Made by a program: the position numbers and the translations under genes. Source: Prevotella sp. UBA3675 (GTDB taxonomy: Bacteria > Bacteroidota > Bacteroidia > Bacteroidales > Bacteroidaceae). From it: DNA of 64,000 nt. This document shows positions 10,852-20,568 of this stretch, piece by piece. The stretch spans positions 6,977 to 70,976 of the forward strand of contig DFJI01000010.1 in assembly GCA_002372235.1 (NCBI GenBank), in the 5' to 3' direction. The notes under the pieces were generated by a model. The model had not been told where the DNA came from. It ran no database searches and was given only the letters and a program-made list of their open reading frames with translations. Numbering within the stretch: the first letter of the stretch is position 1; the number at the start of each line of letters is the position of its first letter.

Positions 10852-12018
10852 ATGATTGATATTGAATTTGTAAGACAGCGCTTCATCAAGCACTTTGACG
10901 GAAAAACTGGTAATGTTTACACATCTCCTGGTCGTATCAACCTGATTGGTGAGCACACCGACTATAACGGTGGTTTCGTATTCCCCGGAGCAGTAGATAA
11001 AGGTGTTACTGCCGAGATGCGCGCCAATGGTACAGAGGACACCGTGATGGCATACGCTATCGACTTGAAAGACCGTGTTGACTTCAAGCTCTCCGACCCT
11101 GCTGGTCCTAAGGCTTCATGGGCCCGCTACATTTATGGCATCGCACTGGAGATGAAGAAGCTGGGTGTTCCCGTGAAGGGTTTCAACATCGCTTTCGCTG
11201 GTGACGTTCCCCTCGGTGCCGGTATGTCTTCGTCAGCTGCTATGGAGAGCTGCTTCGCTTGCGGTCTGAACGACATCTTCGGTGAGAACAAGGTTTCTCA
11301 GTGGGATATGGTATTGGCAGGTCAGGCTACTGAGCACAACTACTGCGGTGTGAACTGCGGCATTATGGACCAGTTCGCTTCTGTATTCGGCAAAGCAGGC
11401 TGCCTGATGCGCCTCGACTGCCGCAGCCGTGAGTTCGAATACTTCCCATTCAAGCCCGATGGCTATCGCCTCGTACTGCTTGACTCTGTAGTGAAGCACC
11501 AGCTGGCAGGTTCTCCTTACAACGACCGCCGCAACTCTTGCGAGAATGTGGTGAAGCATATTCAGGCTAAGCATCCCGAAGGCAAGTTCGAGACGCTGCG
11601 CGACTGCACATGGGAGCAGCTGGAAGAGGTGAAGGCCGAAGTTGGCGAAGAGGATTACAAGCGCGCTAAGTTCGTGCTGGGCGAGAAGGACCGCGTGCTC
11701 GCTGTCTGCGATGCTCTGAACGAAGGCGACTACGAGAAGGTGGGCGAGATGATGTATAAGACTCACGAGGGTCTGTCAAAGGACTACGAGGTGAGCTGCG
11801 AAGAGCTCGACTTCCTGAACGATGTCGCTAAGGAGAACGGTGTGACTGGTTCTCGTATCATGGGCGGTGGCTTCGGTGGCTGCACCATCAATCTGGTTCG
11901 TAATGATCTTTACAAGAAATTTGTTGAGGATGCCAAGAAGCGCTTCAACGAGAAGTATGGACACGAGCCTAAAGTTTACGACGTTGTCATCGGCGACGGT
12001 TCGCGCAAGCTCTGCTAA
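10852..12018 (+). CDS. galK: Galactokinase
   Basis: GalK phosphorylates alpha-D-galactose at C1 with ATP, the first step of the Leloir pathway. The GHMP-kinase motifs are clear: the galactokinase signature GRINLIGEHTDYNGGFVFP (about 25-43), the ATP loop PLGAGMSSSAAMES (about 121-134), and GSRIMGGGFGGCTIN near the C-terminus. The length of 388 aa is usual. It ends the galM-permease-galK operon, with a terminator just after it. galT and galE are not in this window. Confidence 0.96.
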   Translation: MIDIEFVRQRFIKHFDGKTGNVYTSPGRINLIGEHTDYNGGFVFPGAVDKGVTAEMRANGTEDTVMAYAIDLKDRVDFKLSDPAGPKASWARYIYGIALEMKKLGVPVKGFNIAFAGDVPLGAGMSSSAAMESCFACGLNDIFGENKVSQWDMVLAGQATEHNYCGVNCGIMDQFASVFGKAGCLMRLDCRSREFEYFPFKPDGYRLVLLDSVVKHQLAGSPYNDRRNSCENVVKHIQAKHPEGKFETLRDCTWEQLEEVKAEVGEEDYKRAKFVLGEKDRVLAVCDALNEGDYEKVGEMMYKTHEGLSKDYEVSCEELDFLNDVAKENGVTGSRIMGGGFGGCTINLVRNDLYKKFVEDAKKRFNEKYGHEPKVYDVVIGDGSRKLC

Positions 12019-12039
12019 TCAATTTCATCTATTAATAGA

Positions 12040-12079
12040 AATAGCGGATCTGCAATTTGCAAATCCGCTATTCTTTTTT
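12040..12079 (+). terminator. Intrinsic terminator after galK
   Basis: AATAGCGGAT (12040-12049) pairs with ATCCGCTATT (12063-12072), and the loop can extend with TGCAA/TTGCA. It is followed by CTTTTTT. Confidence 0.82.
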
Positions 12080-12120
12080 GTTCTATCAAATTCAGAAACC
12101 TTATATGATTTTAGGAGAAA

Positions 12121-12411
12121 CTACCTAAAACATATATCAGTAATAATCTGGGCCTCGACATAATCATTCAGCTTCTTCACATATTCTTGTCGTCGCATAC
12201 TAAGTTCAGCACGCAATGCCGGCATTGTCATGTGCACATAAAGTGTCTGATTATAGACATTGATGCTGTCTGTATATCTGGCGATCAATTCGCCTGCAAT
12301 AATTGGCCATGCCTCAATGAGACGCTTCTGCAGCAAAGGGGTCTCCAAGCCTTGAACGCGCAAATTACGCATCACCAGGTCTTTGATAGATTGTACATCA
12401 CGTCGGAACAT
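12121..12411 (-). CDS. DUF721 (DciA-like) protein
   Basis: This 96-residue protein has the DUF721 pattern: LIEAWPIIAGELIARYTDS followed by LYVHMTMPALRAEL. DciA-type members of this family load the replicative helicase in bacteria lacking DnaC/DnaI. Whether this short form does so is not shown here. It lies 60 bases downstream of recF on the same strand, a conserved neighbour in Bacteroidetes, and is probably co-transcribed. Confidence 0.8.
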   Translation of the reverse strand: MFRRDVQSIKDLVMRNLRVQGLETPLLQKRLIEAWPIIAGELIARYTDSINVYNQTLYVHMTMPALRAELSMRRQEYVKKLNDYVEAQIITDICFR

Positions 12412-12471
12412 ATTATATACTCATTTAGATTTATTACTGATGCGATAAAACCGTGTTAGGCATAAATATTA

Positions 12472-13575
12472 TTAAGAAATCTCGCCATCGCTAACATGGA
12501 AAAGTCGATAGTCAAAATGGCCTTTCTCTAAGATTTGATCAAGGTGATCCCGATTTGTATCAGTGATGAATATTTGACCGAAACCTTCGCCAGAGACAAG
12601 CTGCACAATCTGTTCAACACGAGTGGCATCGAGTTTGTCAAAAATATCATCGAGCAGCAGAATAGGCATCGTTCGTGTATTGGTCTGCTTAAGGAAGCCG
12701 AACTGCGCTAATTTCAATGAAATGACGAAAGTCTTCAGTTGTCCTTGAGAACCTTCACGACGCATGGGATGTCCATCTAAAAGAATAGAAAGATCATCTC
12801 GGTGAACGCCATGTAGAGAATAACCCACTGCACGGTCTTTCATTCGATCTCGACGAATAACATCAAGCAGTGGACCTCGCTGACAATGAGAGACATAAGT
12901 TAATGACACTTGCTCATGTCCTCCTGAAATCGTTTCGTAATACTGTTGGAACAAAGGCGTTAGCTCTTTTACGAAAGCATCGCGTTTCTGATAGATATAC
13001 TCTCCTTCAACAGCCATCTGCTCCTCTAAAATAGAAAGTACATCCCAATCTGGTTCCGAATCCTCTACTTTTAGCAATGTATTGCGCTGGAGTAATGCCT
13101 TATTATAACGATTCAAGGACTCTATATAAGAAATGTCAAGCTGAGAGATTACCATATCCATCAACCGCCTGCGCTCTTCACTTCCGCCTTCGATCAATAA
13201 GGTATCGCCAGGCGCCACCATCACAATGGGAATCAGCCCTATGTGCTCAGACAAACGCTTATATTCTTTCTTGTTACACTTGAAATGCTTCTTTGTCCCA
13301 CGCTTCATCCCACAATAGATGTTCCATGTATCATCCTGCCTTAAGCCGCCTGCATATTCACCTTCAAGCACAAAAAAGGGTTCTTCATGGCGTATCACCA
13401 TTGAATCTTGGGTGGTATAGGCGGAATGACAAAAAGACAGGAAATAAACCGAATCAAGCACATTGGTCTTCCCTACTCCATTCGGTCCGATGAAACAATT
13501 GAATTTTGGAGACAACTCAAGCGTTGCCTCTCGAATATTCTTGTAATTCAACAAAGAAAGCTTCTTAAGAATCAT
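12472..13575 (-). CDS. recF: RecF recombination mediator ATPase
   Basis: RecF is an SMC-like ATPase that helps load RecA at gaps. The N-terminal Walker A is GPNGVGKTNVLDS (about 30-42). The signature-like stretch RREGSQGQLKTFVISLKLAQ and Walker B PILLLDDIFDKLD lie near 280-330. The length of 367 aa is normal. It is divergent from the TPR gene, with a promoter on each strand in the 186-bp gap, and reads into the DUF721 gene. Confidence 0.95.
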   Translation of the reverse strand: MILKKLSLLNYKNIREATLELSPKFNCFIGPNGVGKTNVLDSVYFLSFCHSAYTTQDSMVIRHEEPFFVLEGEYAGGLRQDDTWNIYCGMKRGTKKHFKCNKKEYKRLSEHIGLIPIVMVAPGDTLLIEGGSEERRRLMDMVISQLDISYIESLNRYNKALLQRNTLLKVEDSEPDWDVLSILEEQMAVEGEYIYQKRDAFVKELTPLFQQYYETISGGHEQVSLTYVSHCQRGPLLDVIRRDRMKDRAVGYSLHGVHRDDLSILLDGHPMRREGSQGQLKTFVISLKLAQFGFLKQTNTRTMPILLLDDIFDKLDATRVEQIVQLVSGEGFGQIFITDTNRDHLDQILEKGHFDYRLFHVSDGEIS

Positions 13576-13592
13576 TCACTACATTTTTCTTG

Positions 13593-13600
13593 CAAAATTA
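13593..13600 (-). promoter_or_regulatory. -7 promoter element for recF
   Basis: On the minus strand TAATTTTG followed by C, 17 bases before the recF start codon, giving a very short leader. Confidence 0.55.
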
Positions 13601-13664
13601 CAGCATTTAAGGGGGAAAAACGAAAAAAGTTTGGAATAAATTTCAATATATGCGATAAATTCAG

Positions 13665-13672
13665 TAAATTTG
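13665..13672 (+). promoter_or_regulatory. -7 promoter element for the TPR gene
   Basis: TAAATTTG followed by C, with TTTC at 13641-13644 as a -33-like box 20 bases upstream. The leader would be about 85 bases. Confidence 0.55.
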
Positions 13673-13761
13673 CGCCGCAAAATCAGACAAAGTATTTATT
13701 TATTAAATATTTTATTCTGTTTGGATTACATAAAGAGAAATAATAAAAACAAAAAATAATA

Positions 13762-14442
13762 ATGGCAGAAACAAAGAAAAATCAGGCTACTCCTACATTG
13801 GAAGAGTCTCAGAGTCAGAATGAAGCATTTCTTCTCAAGTACAAAAACGCTATTATCTGTTGCGTAGTAGTTTTAATTGTTGCCGTATGCGGTTGCATTT
13901 GGTATAGCGGTTACCAGTCAGACAAGCAGGTTGAGGCAAGCACAGCAATGGCAAAAGCTCAGGATTATTTTCAGAATGGTAACTTTGAGCAGGCTCTCAA
14001 CGGTGACAGTCTCGGTACTGCAGGCTTCCTGAAAATCGCAAACGACTACAGCTCTACTAAAGCCGGTAATCTGGCAACCCTTTATGCAGGTCTCTGCTAT
14101 GCTAACATGGATAAGTGGGAAGAAGCTGCACAGTATCTGGAGAAGTTTGACGGCAAGGACGATCAGATGATTTCTCCTGCTGCTATGGGTGCACTCGGCA
14201 ATGCTTATGCACATCTAAACCAGCTTGATAAAGCTGTGAGCACACTGGTTAGTGCTGCTGAAAAGGCAGACAACAACTCTATTTCACCTACATTCCTCAT
14301 TCAAGCCGGACAGATTCTGGAAAGCCAGGGCAAAAAGGCTGAAGCCTTGAAGCTCTACAAGCAGGTGAAGGAGAAGTACTTCGAATCTATGCAGACACAA
14401 TATCAGACCATAGACGAATACATCGAGCGCGTTTCTGAATAA
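13762..14442 (+). CDS. TPR protein with one N-terminal membrane anchor
   Basis: At 226 aa it has a cytoplasmic N-terminus of about 28 residues, then a single membrane span ([19 protein letters not shown]). Periplasmic TPR repeats follow ([40 protein letters not shown]). The layout resembles YfgM, a periplasmic chaperone-network protein next to the Sec machinery, but the similarity is one of architecture only. Twelve bases separate it from ribH, so the two are likely co-transcribed. No specific function can be given. Confidence 0.8.
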   Translation: MAETKKNQATPTLEESQSQNEAFLLKYKNAIICCVVVLIVAVCGCIWYSGYQSDKQVEASTAMAKAQDYFQNGNFEQALNGDSLGTAGFLKIANDYSSTKAGNLATLYAGLCYANMDKWEEAAQYLEKFDGKDDQMISPAAMGALGNAYAHLNQLDKAVSTLVSAAEKADNNSISPTFLIQAGQILESQGKKAEALKLYKQVKEKYFESMQTQYQTIDEYIERVSE

Positions 14443-14453
14443 TCCTCAAGGAC

Positions 14454-14924
14454 ATGGCAACCAAGAACCTTTCCGACTACGATTTTAACAAAGTACCAGA
14501 TGCATCAAACATGATATTTGGTATTGTAGTTGCCGAATGGAATCCAGAAATAACAGGAGCTCTGCTTGAAGGTTGTGTAAACACACTTGAAAAGCACGGT
14601 GCGCTTCCTGAAAACATTCACATCAAGACCGTTCCCGGTTCATTCGAACTTATTTATGGGGCACGTCAGATGACACTCAACGATGGCTACGATGCTGTTA
14701 TCATATTAGGAAGTGTCATTAGAGGTGAAACGCCACACTTTGATTATATTTGTCAGGGAGTGACTGAAGGAATTGCCCGACTGAATGCTACAAACAACAT
14801 TCCTGTAATCTACGGTCTCCTTACAACCAACGACTTGCAACAAGCAAAAGATCGTGCAGGCGGTCGTCTCGGAAATAAAGGTGACGAATGTGCTGTAGTA
14901 GCGATTAAGATGGCAAAGTTCTGA
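14454..14924 (+). CDS. ribH: 6,7-dimethyl-8-ribityllumazine synthase
   Basis: RibH condenses ribityl-aminouracil with dihydroxybutanone phosphate, the penultimate step of riboflavin synthesis, usually as a 60-mer shell. Visible motifs are VAEWNPEIT near the N-terminus, [14 protein letters not shown] and [17 protein letters not shown] in the core, and [17 protein letters not shown] toward the C-terminus. The length of 156 aa is normal. No FMN riboswitch is visible, since transcription most likely comes from the TPR gene upstream. Confidence 0.96.
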   Translation: MATKNLSDYDFNKVPDASNMIFGIVVAEWNPEITGALLEGCVNTLEKHGALPENIHIKTVPGSFELIYGARQMTLNDGYDAVIILGSVIRGETPHFDYICQGVTEGIARLNATNNIPVIYGLLTTNDLQQAKDRAGGRLGNKGDECAVVAIKMAKF

Positions 14925-14939
14925 TACTCTCTCCGAATT

Positions 14940-15020
14940 ATTTCTTCGAAAGATGGTAAAATTCAGTAACCCTTTCTGATGTATTTCTTCGAAAAATGTC
15001 CTTTGAGAGATTTCTTTGAA
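14940..15020. repeat. Three copies of ATTTCTTyGAA
   Basis: Copies begin at 14940, 14983 and 15010, just after ribH. The first two contain the perfect palindrome TTCGAA. Spacing (43 and 27 bases) is less regular than in the other intergenic arrays of this window. Role unknown. Confidence 0.45.
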
Positions 15021-15060
15021 AGGAATATACAAAACAGTTGAGAATATCATCTAATAAAAT

Positions 15061-15097
15061 AAAGTAGCGTATATCGAGATTTCGATTACGCTACTTT
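15061..15097. terminator. Hairpin between ribH and the Crp-like gene
   Basis: AAAGTAGCGTA (15061-15071) pairs with TACGCTACTTT (15087-15097), and inner ATCGA/TCGAT extends it. T-rich DNA follows on the plus strand and A-rich DNA precedes it, so it may serve the convergent genes on both sides. Confidence 0.7.
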
Positions 15098-15199
15098 TCT
15101 TTTCTGATATGTCAAACGAGATTTTAAGGTTCCACAACTTCTATACGGTAGTTTGGGCAAAGAATACTATTATGCTAATTTAATTGGATACGCAAAATT

Positions 15200-15802
15200 T
15201 TACTTTCCTTCCATTAATGCAGCTGTTCGTACACGACTAAGTGTCTCGGGTGTCATCTGCAAATAGCTTGCTATATAGACCAACGGTGCACGAAGTACTA
15301 ATTGAGGTGCGCTCTTCACTAACTTCTGATAACGATCCTGAGCACTCTCAAAACGCAACATATCAGCACGCTGTTGACTGATAATCAAGGACTCCTCCAA
15401 TATTTTACGATAAAGAATCTGAATATTCACACTTCGCATTGCGACAGCTTCTAATTCAGCCTTTGGTAAAGCATAAATAAGTGTTGGCTCCAATGCTTGA
15501 ATAATTTGCATAGTAGGCTTCTCCTTAAAGAGGCTTTCAATGCTCATCATAATAGTATTCTCAGCAGCCATATACTCAGTCAGTTCCTTATTGTTCTTAT
15601 AATAATACTGACGCACGAGTCCTTTCACAATCCAATAGATGTTCTCACATACATCACCTTCGGCCAGAACAATTTCACCTTTCGCAAACTTCATGGGAAC
15701 CAACACGCCCTCTAGCATGTCCAATTCATCATGAGTCATCGTACTATATCTACGGGCCAGCTCTCGAGCCACGTCACGCTTTGTTAAACTTAGGTTTGGC
15801 AT
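15200..15802 (-). CDS. Crp/Fnr-family transcriptional regulator
   Basis: This 200-residue protein has a cyclic-nucleotide-binding-like beta barrel (about 25-120; MKFAKGEIVLAEGDVCENIYWIVKGLVRQYYY). A C-terminal helix-turn-helix carries LVYIASYLQMTPETLSRVR. The exact cAMP-contact residues are not obvious and there is no Cys set for an Fe-S cluster, so the effector is unknown. Bacteroidetes carry many such regulators. It stands as a single gene downstream of lepA. Confidence 0.85.
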   Translation of the reverse strand: MPNLSLTKRDVARELARRYSTMTHDELDMLEGVLVPMKFAKGEIVLAEGDVCENIYWIVKGLVRQYYYKNNKELTEYMAAENTIMMSIESLFKEKPTMQIIQALEPTLIYALPKAELEAVAMRSVNIQILYRKILEESLIISQQRADMLRFESAQDRYQKLVKSAPQLVLRAPLVYIASYLQMTPETLSRVRTAALMEGK

Positions 15803-15883
15803 ATCAGTTTGTTTTGTTTTAAAGAAGGTTAGGTTATAAAGTATAGATTTAATTTAAATGTTCATTCTATCAGCGCCTATGAA

Positions 15884-17665
15884 TTAATCAAGTTTCAATA
15901 CTGCAAGGAAGGCTTTCTGCGGTACCTCTACATTTCCAATCTGCTTCATGCGCTTCTTTCCACGCTTCTGTTTCTCCAACAGTTTACGCTTACGGCTAAC
16001 GTCACCACCATAACATTTGGCCAACACATCCTTTCTTACTTGCTTCACAGTTTCGCGTGCAATAATTTTTGCGCCAATGGCAGCCTGAATAGCAATATCG
16101 AACTGCTGTCTTGGAATAAGTTCCTTTAGCTTTTCACACATCCTGCGCCCAAACGTCACCGCATTATCCTGATGCGTGAGCGTAGAAAGCGCATCAACAG
16201 GTTCTCCATTGAGCAAGATATCCAGTTTGACAAGCTTTGATGGACGGAATGAATCAATGTGATAATCAAATGAAGCATAGCCTTTAGAGATGCTCTTCAG
16301 CTTATCATAGAAATCAATCACGATTTCTCCCAAAGGTAGCATAAAATGCAACTCAACACGATTACCTGATACATATTGCTGATCGATAAGCTCACCGCGT
16401 TTGTCCAGACAAAGTGTCATAATAGGACCGATGTAGTCAGCTGCTGTAATGATTGAAGCCCGTATGTAAGGTTCCTCAATACGATCAATCATCACAGGCT
16501 CAGGCATTCCCGAAGGATTATGCACTTCCTTCACCTCTCCCTGCTTTGTATAACACATATATGTGACATTGGGAACAGTCGTAATGACATCCATGTCGAA
16601 CTCACGATCCAAACGCTCTTGCACAATTTCCATGTGCAGAAGTCCAAGGAATCCGCAACGGAATCCGAATCCCAAAGCGATTGACGTTTCTGGCATAAAA
16701 GTAAGAGAAGCATCATTCAGCTGCAGCTTTTCAAGTGATGCCCTAAGGTTCTCATAATCTGTAGGATCAATAGGATATACACCTGCAAACACCATTGGCT
16801 TCACTTCCTGGAATCCTTCAATGGCAGCTTCACAAGGAGTTGCTACATGAGTAATCGTATCACCCACTTTCACCTCTTTTGCATTTTTGATGCCACTGAT
16901 AATATAGCCTACTTCGCCAGTACCAAGTTCTTTACGAGGAATCATATCCATTTTCAGGACACCCACTTCATCGGCTTCATATTCCATCCCCGTATTAAAG
17001 AACTTCACCTTGTCCCCTTTGCCTATTTTTCCATTCAGCACTTTGAAATAAGCAATGATCCCACGGAATGAATTAAACACAGAATCGAAGATGAGTGCCT
17101 GCAAGGGAGCATTCTCGTCACCTACTGGATGTGGTATGCGCTCAACGACTGCGTCAAGTATAGCTTCCACGCCCTCGCCAGTCTTACCTGAAGCCCTAAT
17201 GATTTCCTCACGGTCACAGCCAAGCAAATCAATAATCTCGTCTTCCACTTCATCAGGCATAGCACTGGGCATGTCTATTTTATTGATGACTGGTATAATT
17301 TCGAGATTATTGTCAATGGCCATATAAAGATTCGAGATAGTCTGTGCCTGCACTCCCTGAGTCGCATCCACCACGAGCAGCGCTCCCTCACAGGCAGCGA
17401 TAGAACGGCTCACCTCGTAAGAGAAGTCAACATGTCCCGGAGTGTCTATCAAGTTCAGAATATACTTCTCACCACCCTTTTCATACTCCATTTGTATGGC
17501 ATGGCTCTTGATAGTTATTCCACGTTCACGCTCGAGATCCATATCGTCAAGCATCTGACCTTCAGTCACTTGAATCGTTTTCGTATATTCAAGTAATCGG
17601 TCTGCAAGTGTTGACTTGCCATGATCGATATGGGCAATAATACAGAAATTTCTTATATGTTCCAT
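15884..17665 (-). CDS. lepA: Elongation factor 4 (LepA)
   Basis: LepA is a ribosomal GTPase acting on stalled or back-translocated ribosomes. G-domain motifs are AHIDHGKST (G1), DTPGH (G3) and NKID (G4). Domains II and III follow, then the LepA-specific C-terminal domain ending with [18 protein letters not shown] start at the Met of [17 protein letters not shown], 593 aa. Two upstream in-frame Met codons are possible, but the family starts here and a promoter sits just upstream. The gene is divergent from the small lipoprotein. Confidence 0.96.
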   Translation of the reverse strand: MEHIRNFCIIAHIDHGKSTLADRLLEYTKTIQVTEGQMLDDMDLERERGITIKSHAIQMEYEKGGEKYILNLIDTPGHVDFSYEVSRSIAACEGALLVVDATQGVQAQTISNLYMAIDNNLEIIPVINKIDMPSAMPDEVEDEIIDLLGCDREEIIRASGKTGEGVEAILDAVVERIPHPVGDENAPLQALIFDSVFNSFRGIIAYFKVLNGKIGKGDKVKFFNTGMEYEADEVGVLKMDMIPRKELGTGEVGYIISGIKNAKEVKVGDTITHVATPCEAAIEGFQEVKPMVFAGVYPIDPTDYENLRASLEKLQLNDASLTFMPETSIALGFGFRCGFLGLLHMEIVQERLDREFDMDVITTVPNVTYMCYTKQGEVKEVHNPSGMPEPVMIDRIEEPYIRASIITAADYIGPIMTLCLDKRGELIDQQYVSGNRVELHFMLPLGEIVIDFYDKLKSISKGYASFDYHIDSFRPSKLVKLDILLNGEPVDALSTLTHQDNAVTFGRRMCEKLKELIPRQQFDIAIQAAIGAKIIARETVKQVRKDVLAKCYGGDVSRKRKLLEKQKRGKKRMKQIGNVEVPQKAFLAVLKLD

Positions 17666-17687
17666 TAACATTAATCTCTTTAGCTGG

Positions 17688-17695
17688 CAAAAATA
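17688..17695 (-). promoter_or_regulatory. -7 promoter element for lepA
   Basis: TATTTTTG followed by CC on the minus strand, 22 bases before the chosen lepA start. Its position within the longer upstream reading frame supports the internal start. Confidence 0.5.
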
Positions 17696-17736
17696 CAAAA
17701 AAATAGTCAGAAATACGAGGATTTAGCTTTTTTTTG

Positions 17737-17744
17737 TATCTTTG
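17737..17744 (+). promoter_or_regulatory. -7 promoter element for the small lipoprotein gene
   Basis: TATCTTTG followed by CA, 21 bases before the ATG at 17766. Confidence 0.55.
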
Positions 17745-17765
17745 CAAGCAAAATATCGTCTATCA

Positions 17766-18164
17766 ATGAAAAAAGTCTTTCTTTCAACAGCCATTTTACT
17801 GTCTGTTCTGACAGGATGTCAGGAATCATTCGAAAAGCGTGTGGAACGCACGTGGCGTGAGTACACAGAGAAAAACTGTCCACAAGTAATCACCGAGACC
17901 ATTACCATGGACAGTTGTGTTTTCGAGGCCGACAGCCACACGCTGCATTTCTATTATCGCTTTCTTGGCGCTATGGATAACGACAGCATTGAGCTGAAAT
18001 CTGATGCCATGCGCAAACTTCTTCTCGAAGCGCTTCGAAACGAAACCAGCTTCCGTGAATACAAAGAAGCTGGCTATAGTTTCAAATACACCTATTTTTC
18101 AGACAAACAGCCGGGCCATCTGCGCTACGAGACCAACTTTGTCAAAGAAGACTACAACAATTAG
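17766..18164 (+). CDS. Small lipoprotein of unknown function
   Basis: At 132 aa, it opens with a lipoprotein signal ending in lipobox VLTGC, lipid Cys at residue 18. The mature part is charged and has no motif I recognise (VERTWREYTEKNCPQ, then a beta-rich stretch SCVFEADSHTLHFYYRFLG). I start at MKKVFLS because the promoter and signal peptide fit it; an in-frame ATG 24 bases upstream sits within the predicted start region. It is convergent with ald. Confidence 0.75.
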   Translation: MKKVFLSTAILLSVLTGCQESFEKRVERTWREYTEKNCPQVITETITMDSCVFEADSHTLHFYYRFLGAMDNDSIELKSDAMRKLLLEALRNETSFREYKEAGYSFKYTYFSDKQPGHLRYETNFVKEDYNN

Positions 18165-18192
18165 CCCATTCCTTTTCTTGTGCCGTTTGAAC

Positions 18193-19299
18193 TCACAATT
18201 CAAGCGGTGAATACGGCAAGTTCCATACTCTTGCTACTGCCTCGTAAGTGCATTTGCCATCCACCATGTTCACGCCTCGCGCCAATGAACAGTCATCACG
18301 GCATGCCTGTTGCCATCCTTTGTCTGCCAGAGCCAAAGCATAGCGTAGCGTAGCATTCGTCAGTGCAATGGTCGATGTGTTAGGCACAGCTCCTGGAATG
18401 TTTGCCACAGCATAATGAACGATACCATCGACCGTATAGACAGGATCACTATGGGTTGTCGGATGTGACGTCTCGAAGCAACCGCCTTGATCGATAGCCA
18501 CATCCACAAGCACCGTACCCGGCTCCATCATTTTCAGCATGTCCTTGGTAATCAGTTTCGGTGCAGCATCGCCAGGAATGAGAACAGACCCAATGACCAC
18601 ATCTACCGAGGGCAGCTCCTGACGAATGTTATGCTCCGAAGAGTAGAGCGTATGAACATTAGCAGGCATTTCAGCAGCCAGTTGCTTCAATCTTGGCAGC
18701 GACACATCCGTAATCGTGACATTGGCTCCCATGCCTGCTGCAATCCTTGCTGCAGCCTCTCCTACCGTTCCGCCTCCTAATACCAGTACGTTGGCAGGCT
18801 TCACTCCAGGAACTCCAGCCATCAGCTTACCTTTTCCGCCCTTTGTCTTCTGCAAATAGTAAGCCGCATTCTGCGTAGCCATCCTACCAGCCACCTCGCT
18901 CATCGGAATCAACAATGGCAGCGAGTGGTCATCATGCTCCACCGTCTCGTAGGCTATGCACACAGCTCCGCTCTTCATCATGGCATGAGTGAGTTCCTCC
19001 TCACATGCAAAGTGGAAATAGGTAAAGACCACTTGACCTTTTCTGACCAATGGATATTCAGGCTCAATCGGTTCCTTCACCTTCACAATCATGTCAGCAT
19101 TGGCATAGACATCTTCTATGGTGGGCAATATCCTTGCACCCACCTTCACATAGTCCCCGTCACCGAATCCACTGCCCTCCCCAGCAGTATGCTGCACGAA
19201 GACTTCATGTCCGCGTCTTACCAACTCGGCCACCCCTGAAGGGGTCATACCTACTCGATTCTCATTGTTCTTGATTTCCTTGGGGATTCCTACTTTCAT
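18193..19299 (-). CDS. ald: Alanine dehydrogenase
   Basis: Ald interconverts L-alanine and pyruvate plus ammonia with NAD. The N-terminal signature is MKVGIPKEIKNNENRVGMTP. KVKEP contains a substrate-binding Lys, an NAD-binding glycine loop VLGGGTVGEAAARIA lies near 172-186, and DVAIDQGGCFETS near 265. The length of 368 aa is normal. Nicotinamide nucleotide transhydrogenase alpha shares the fold, but length and the C-terminal half favour Ald. It is monocistronic, with its own promoter. Confidence 0.94.
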   Translation of the reverse strand: MKVGIPKEIKNNENRVGMTPSGVAELVRRGHEVFVQHTAGEGSGFGDGDYVKVGARILPTIEDVYANADMIVKVKEPIEPEYPLVRKGQVVFTYFHFACEEELTHAMMKSGAVCIAYETVEHDDHSLPLLIPMSEVAGRMATQNAAYYLQKTKGGKGKLMAGVPGVKPANVLVLGGGTVGEAAARIAAGMGANVTITDVSLPRLKQLAAEMPANVHTLYSSEHNIRQELPSVDVVIGSVLIPGDAAPKLITKDMLKMMEPGTVLVDVAIDQGGCFETSHPTTHSDPVYTVDGIVHYAVANIPGAVPNTSTIALTNATLRYALALADKGWQQACRDDCSLARGVNMVDGKCTYEAVARVWNLPYSPLEL

Positions 19300-19349
19300 A
19301 GCACTAAAGGATTATTTAGTTAAGACATATAAGTTAGGGATTCATGTCG

Positions 19350-19357
19350 CAAATATA
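19350..19357 (-). promoter_or_regulatory. -7 promoter element for ald
   Basis: TATATTTG followed by CG on the minus strand, about 50 bases before the ald start. Confidence 0.5.
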
Positions 19358-19432
19358 CGAAAAGATTTCGAAACCGCAATGGATTCAGAGCGTTTTTATG
19401 AGAATCTGCTCATGAAAAAATCAATGAAAAAA

Positions 19433-19705
19433 TCAATTTTCTAACGGTGCATTCTTAAGACGTTCTAAAGCTCGACAAAGCTGATCAGGACATGATGTGT
19501 TTTTCGAGCCACAGCGAACGCCATCAATCTTCTTAATCACATCGTCAATCTTTTGTCCGCGCACCAACTGACTGATTCCCTGTAGATTACCATTACAGCC
19601 GCCTAAGAAGAACACTTGCTGAATCACATCATTCTCATCAGCCGTCACGTCTATCAGTTTAGAGCACGTCCCCGTTGTCTCGTATTGTATGTGTTTTGTT
19701 GCCAT
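19433..19705 (-). CDS. TSCPD-domain protein (TIGR03905-like)
   Basis: This 90-residue protein has the Cys-containing pattern of the TSCPD family: TGTCSKLIDVTADE, FLGGCNGNLQGISQLV, GVRCGSKNTSCPDQL. The TSCPD domain also occurs at the C-terminus of some class II ribonucleotide reductases. The free-standing form has no established role. The conserved Cys residues suggest metal or redox chemistry. A hairpin separates it from yebC. Confidence 0.82.
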   Translation of the reverse strand: MATKHIQYETTGTCSKLIDVTADENDVIQQVFFLGGCNGNLQGISQLVRGQKIDDVIKKIDGVRCGSKNTSCPDQLCRALERLKNAPLEN

Positions 19706-19726
19706 ATCTGCATTTTTTAGAAAATT

Positions 19727-19757
19727 GCTCCTGATAAGCGATATTCTTACCAGGAGC
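19727..19757 (-). terminator. Hairpin after yebC
   Basis: GCTCCTGATAAG (19727-19738) pairs with CTTACCAGGAGC (19746-19757) with one mismatch. On the minus strand it is followed by AATTTTC, so it probably ends the pheT-yebC transcript. Confidence 0.6.
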
Positions 19758-19787
19758 CTAAACGATAAATCTATTAAAAAGTATTTT

Positions 19788-20519
19788 CTATTCCTCCTCG
19801 GGCTTCATGTTTGTATAAACAGTCTGCACATCGTCGAAGTCCTCCAGACGTTCCACCATCTTATCGATAGCCTCGCGCTGCTCTGGGGTCACGTCCTTCA
19901 GATCGTTAGGAATACGGGTGAACTCTGCACCAGTCACTTCGAAGCCATTCTCCTCCAAGTGCTTCTGGATTGCGCTGAACGATGACGGATCGCCATAGAT
20001 CGTGATGCTGTTCTCCTCCTCGTCCTCGTCGTATTCGTCTTCCACGCCGTAGTCAATCAGGTCCAGAATCATCTCGTCCATATCCAGTCCGTCCTTCTTC
20101 TTGAAGGTGAACACAGCCTTGTGGTCGAACAGGAACGACAGAGAGCCCTGTGTGCCGAGGTTGCCGCTGAACTTGTTGAACACTGAGCGGACATCACCCA
20201 CCGTACGTGTAGTGTTGTCGGTCAACGTCTCAACGAAGATGGCCACTCCGTGAGGTCCATATCCCTCATAGGTCACTTCCTTATAGTCGCTCTGGTCCTT
20301 ACCCATAGCGTTCTTGATGGCACGCTCGATGTTATCCTTCGGCATGTTCTCGCGCTTAGCATTGGCAATGCAGGCGCGCAGTGCAGGATTATTCTCCGGC
20401 TCCGGGCCGCCAGCCTTCACGGCAATGGCTATCTGCTTGCCAATCTTTGTGAACGTCTTGGCCATGTGGCCCCATCTCTTCAGCTTTGTAGCTTTACGAT
20501 ATTCAAATGCTCTTCCCAT
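19788..20519 (-). CDS. yebC: YebC/PmpR-family protein
   Basis: The family comprises DNA-binding regulators and, as shown for some members, factors relieving ribosome stalling at proline runs. The signature WGHMAKTFTKIGKQIAIAVK lies near 16-35, with ENNPALRACIANAKRENMPKDNIERAI following. An acidic Asp/Glu run near 155-170 is a variable linker. The length of 243 aa is normal. It lies 49 bases downstream of pheT on the same strand and is likely co-transcribed. Confidence 0.94.
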   Translation of the reverse strand: MGRAFEYRKATKLKRWGHMAKTFTKIGKQIAIAVKAGGPEPENNPALRACIANAKRENMPKDNIERAIKNAMGKDQSDYKEVTYEGYGPHGVAIFVETLTDNTTRTVGDVRSVFNKFSGNLGTQGSLSFLFDHKAVFTFKKKDGLDMDEMILDLIDYGVEDEYDEDEEENSITIYGDPSSFSAIQKHLEENGFEVTGAEFTRIPNDLKDVTPEQREAIDKMVERLEDFDDVQTVYTNMKPEEE

Positions 20520-20568
20520 TGGTTTATTTACTATTTTTCGTTATTACATTATATCTGAATTACGTCAT

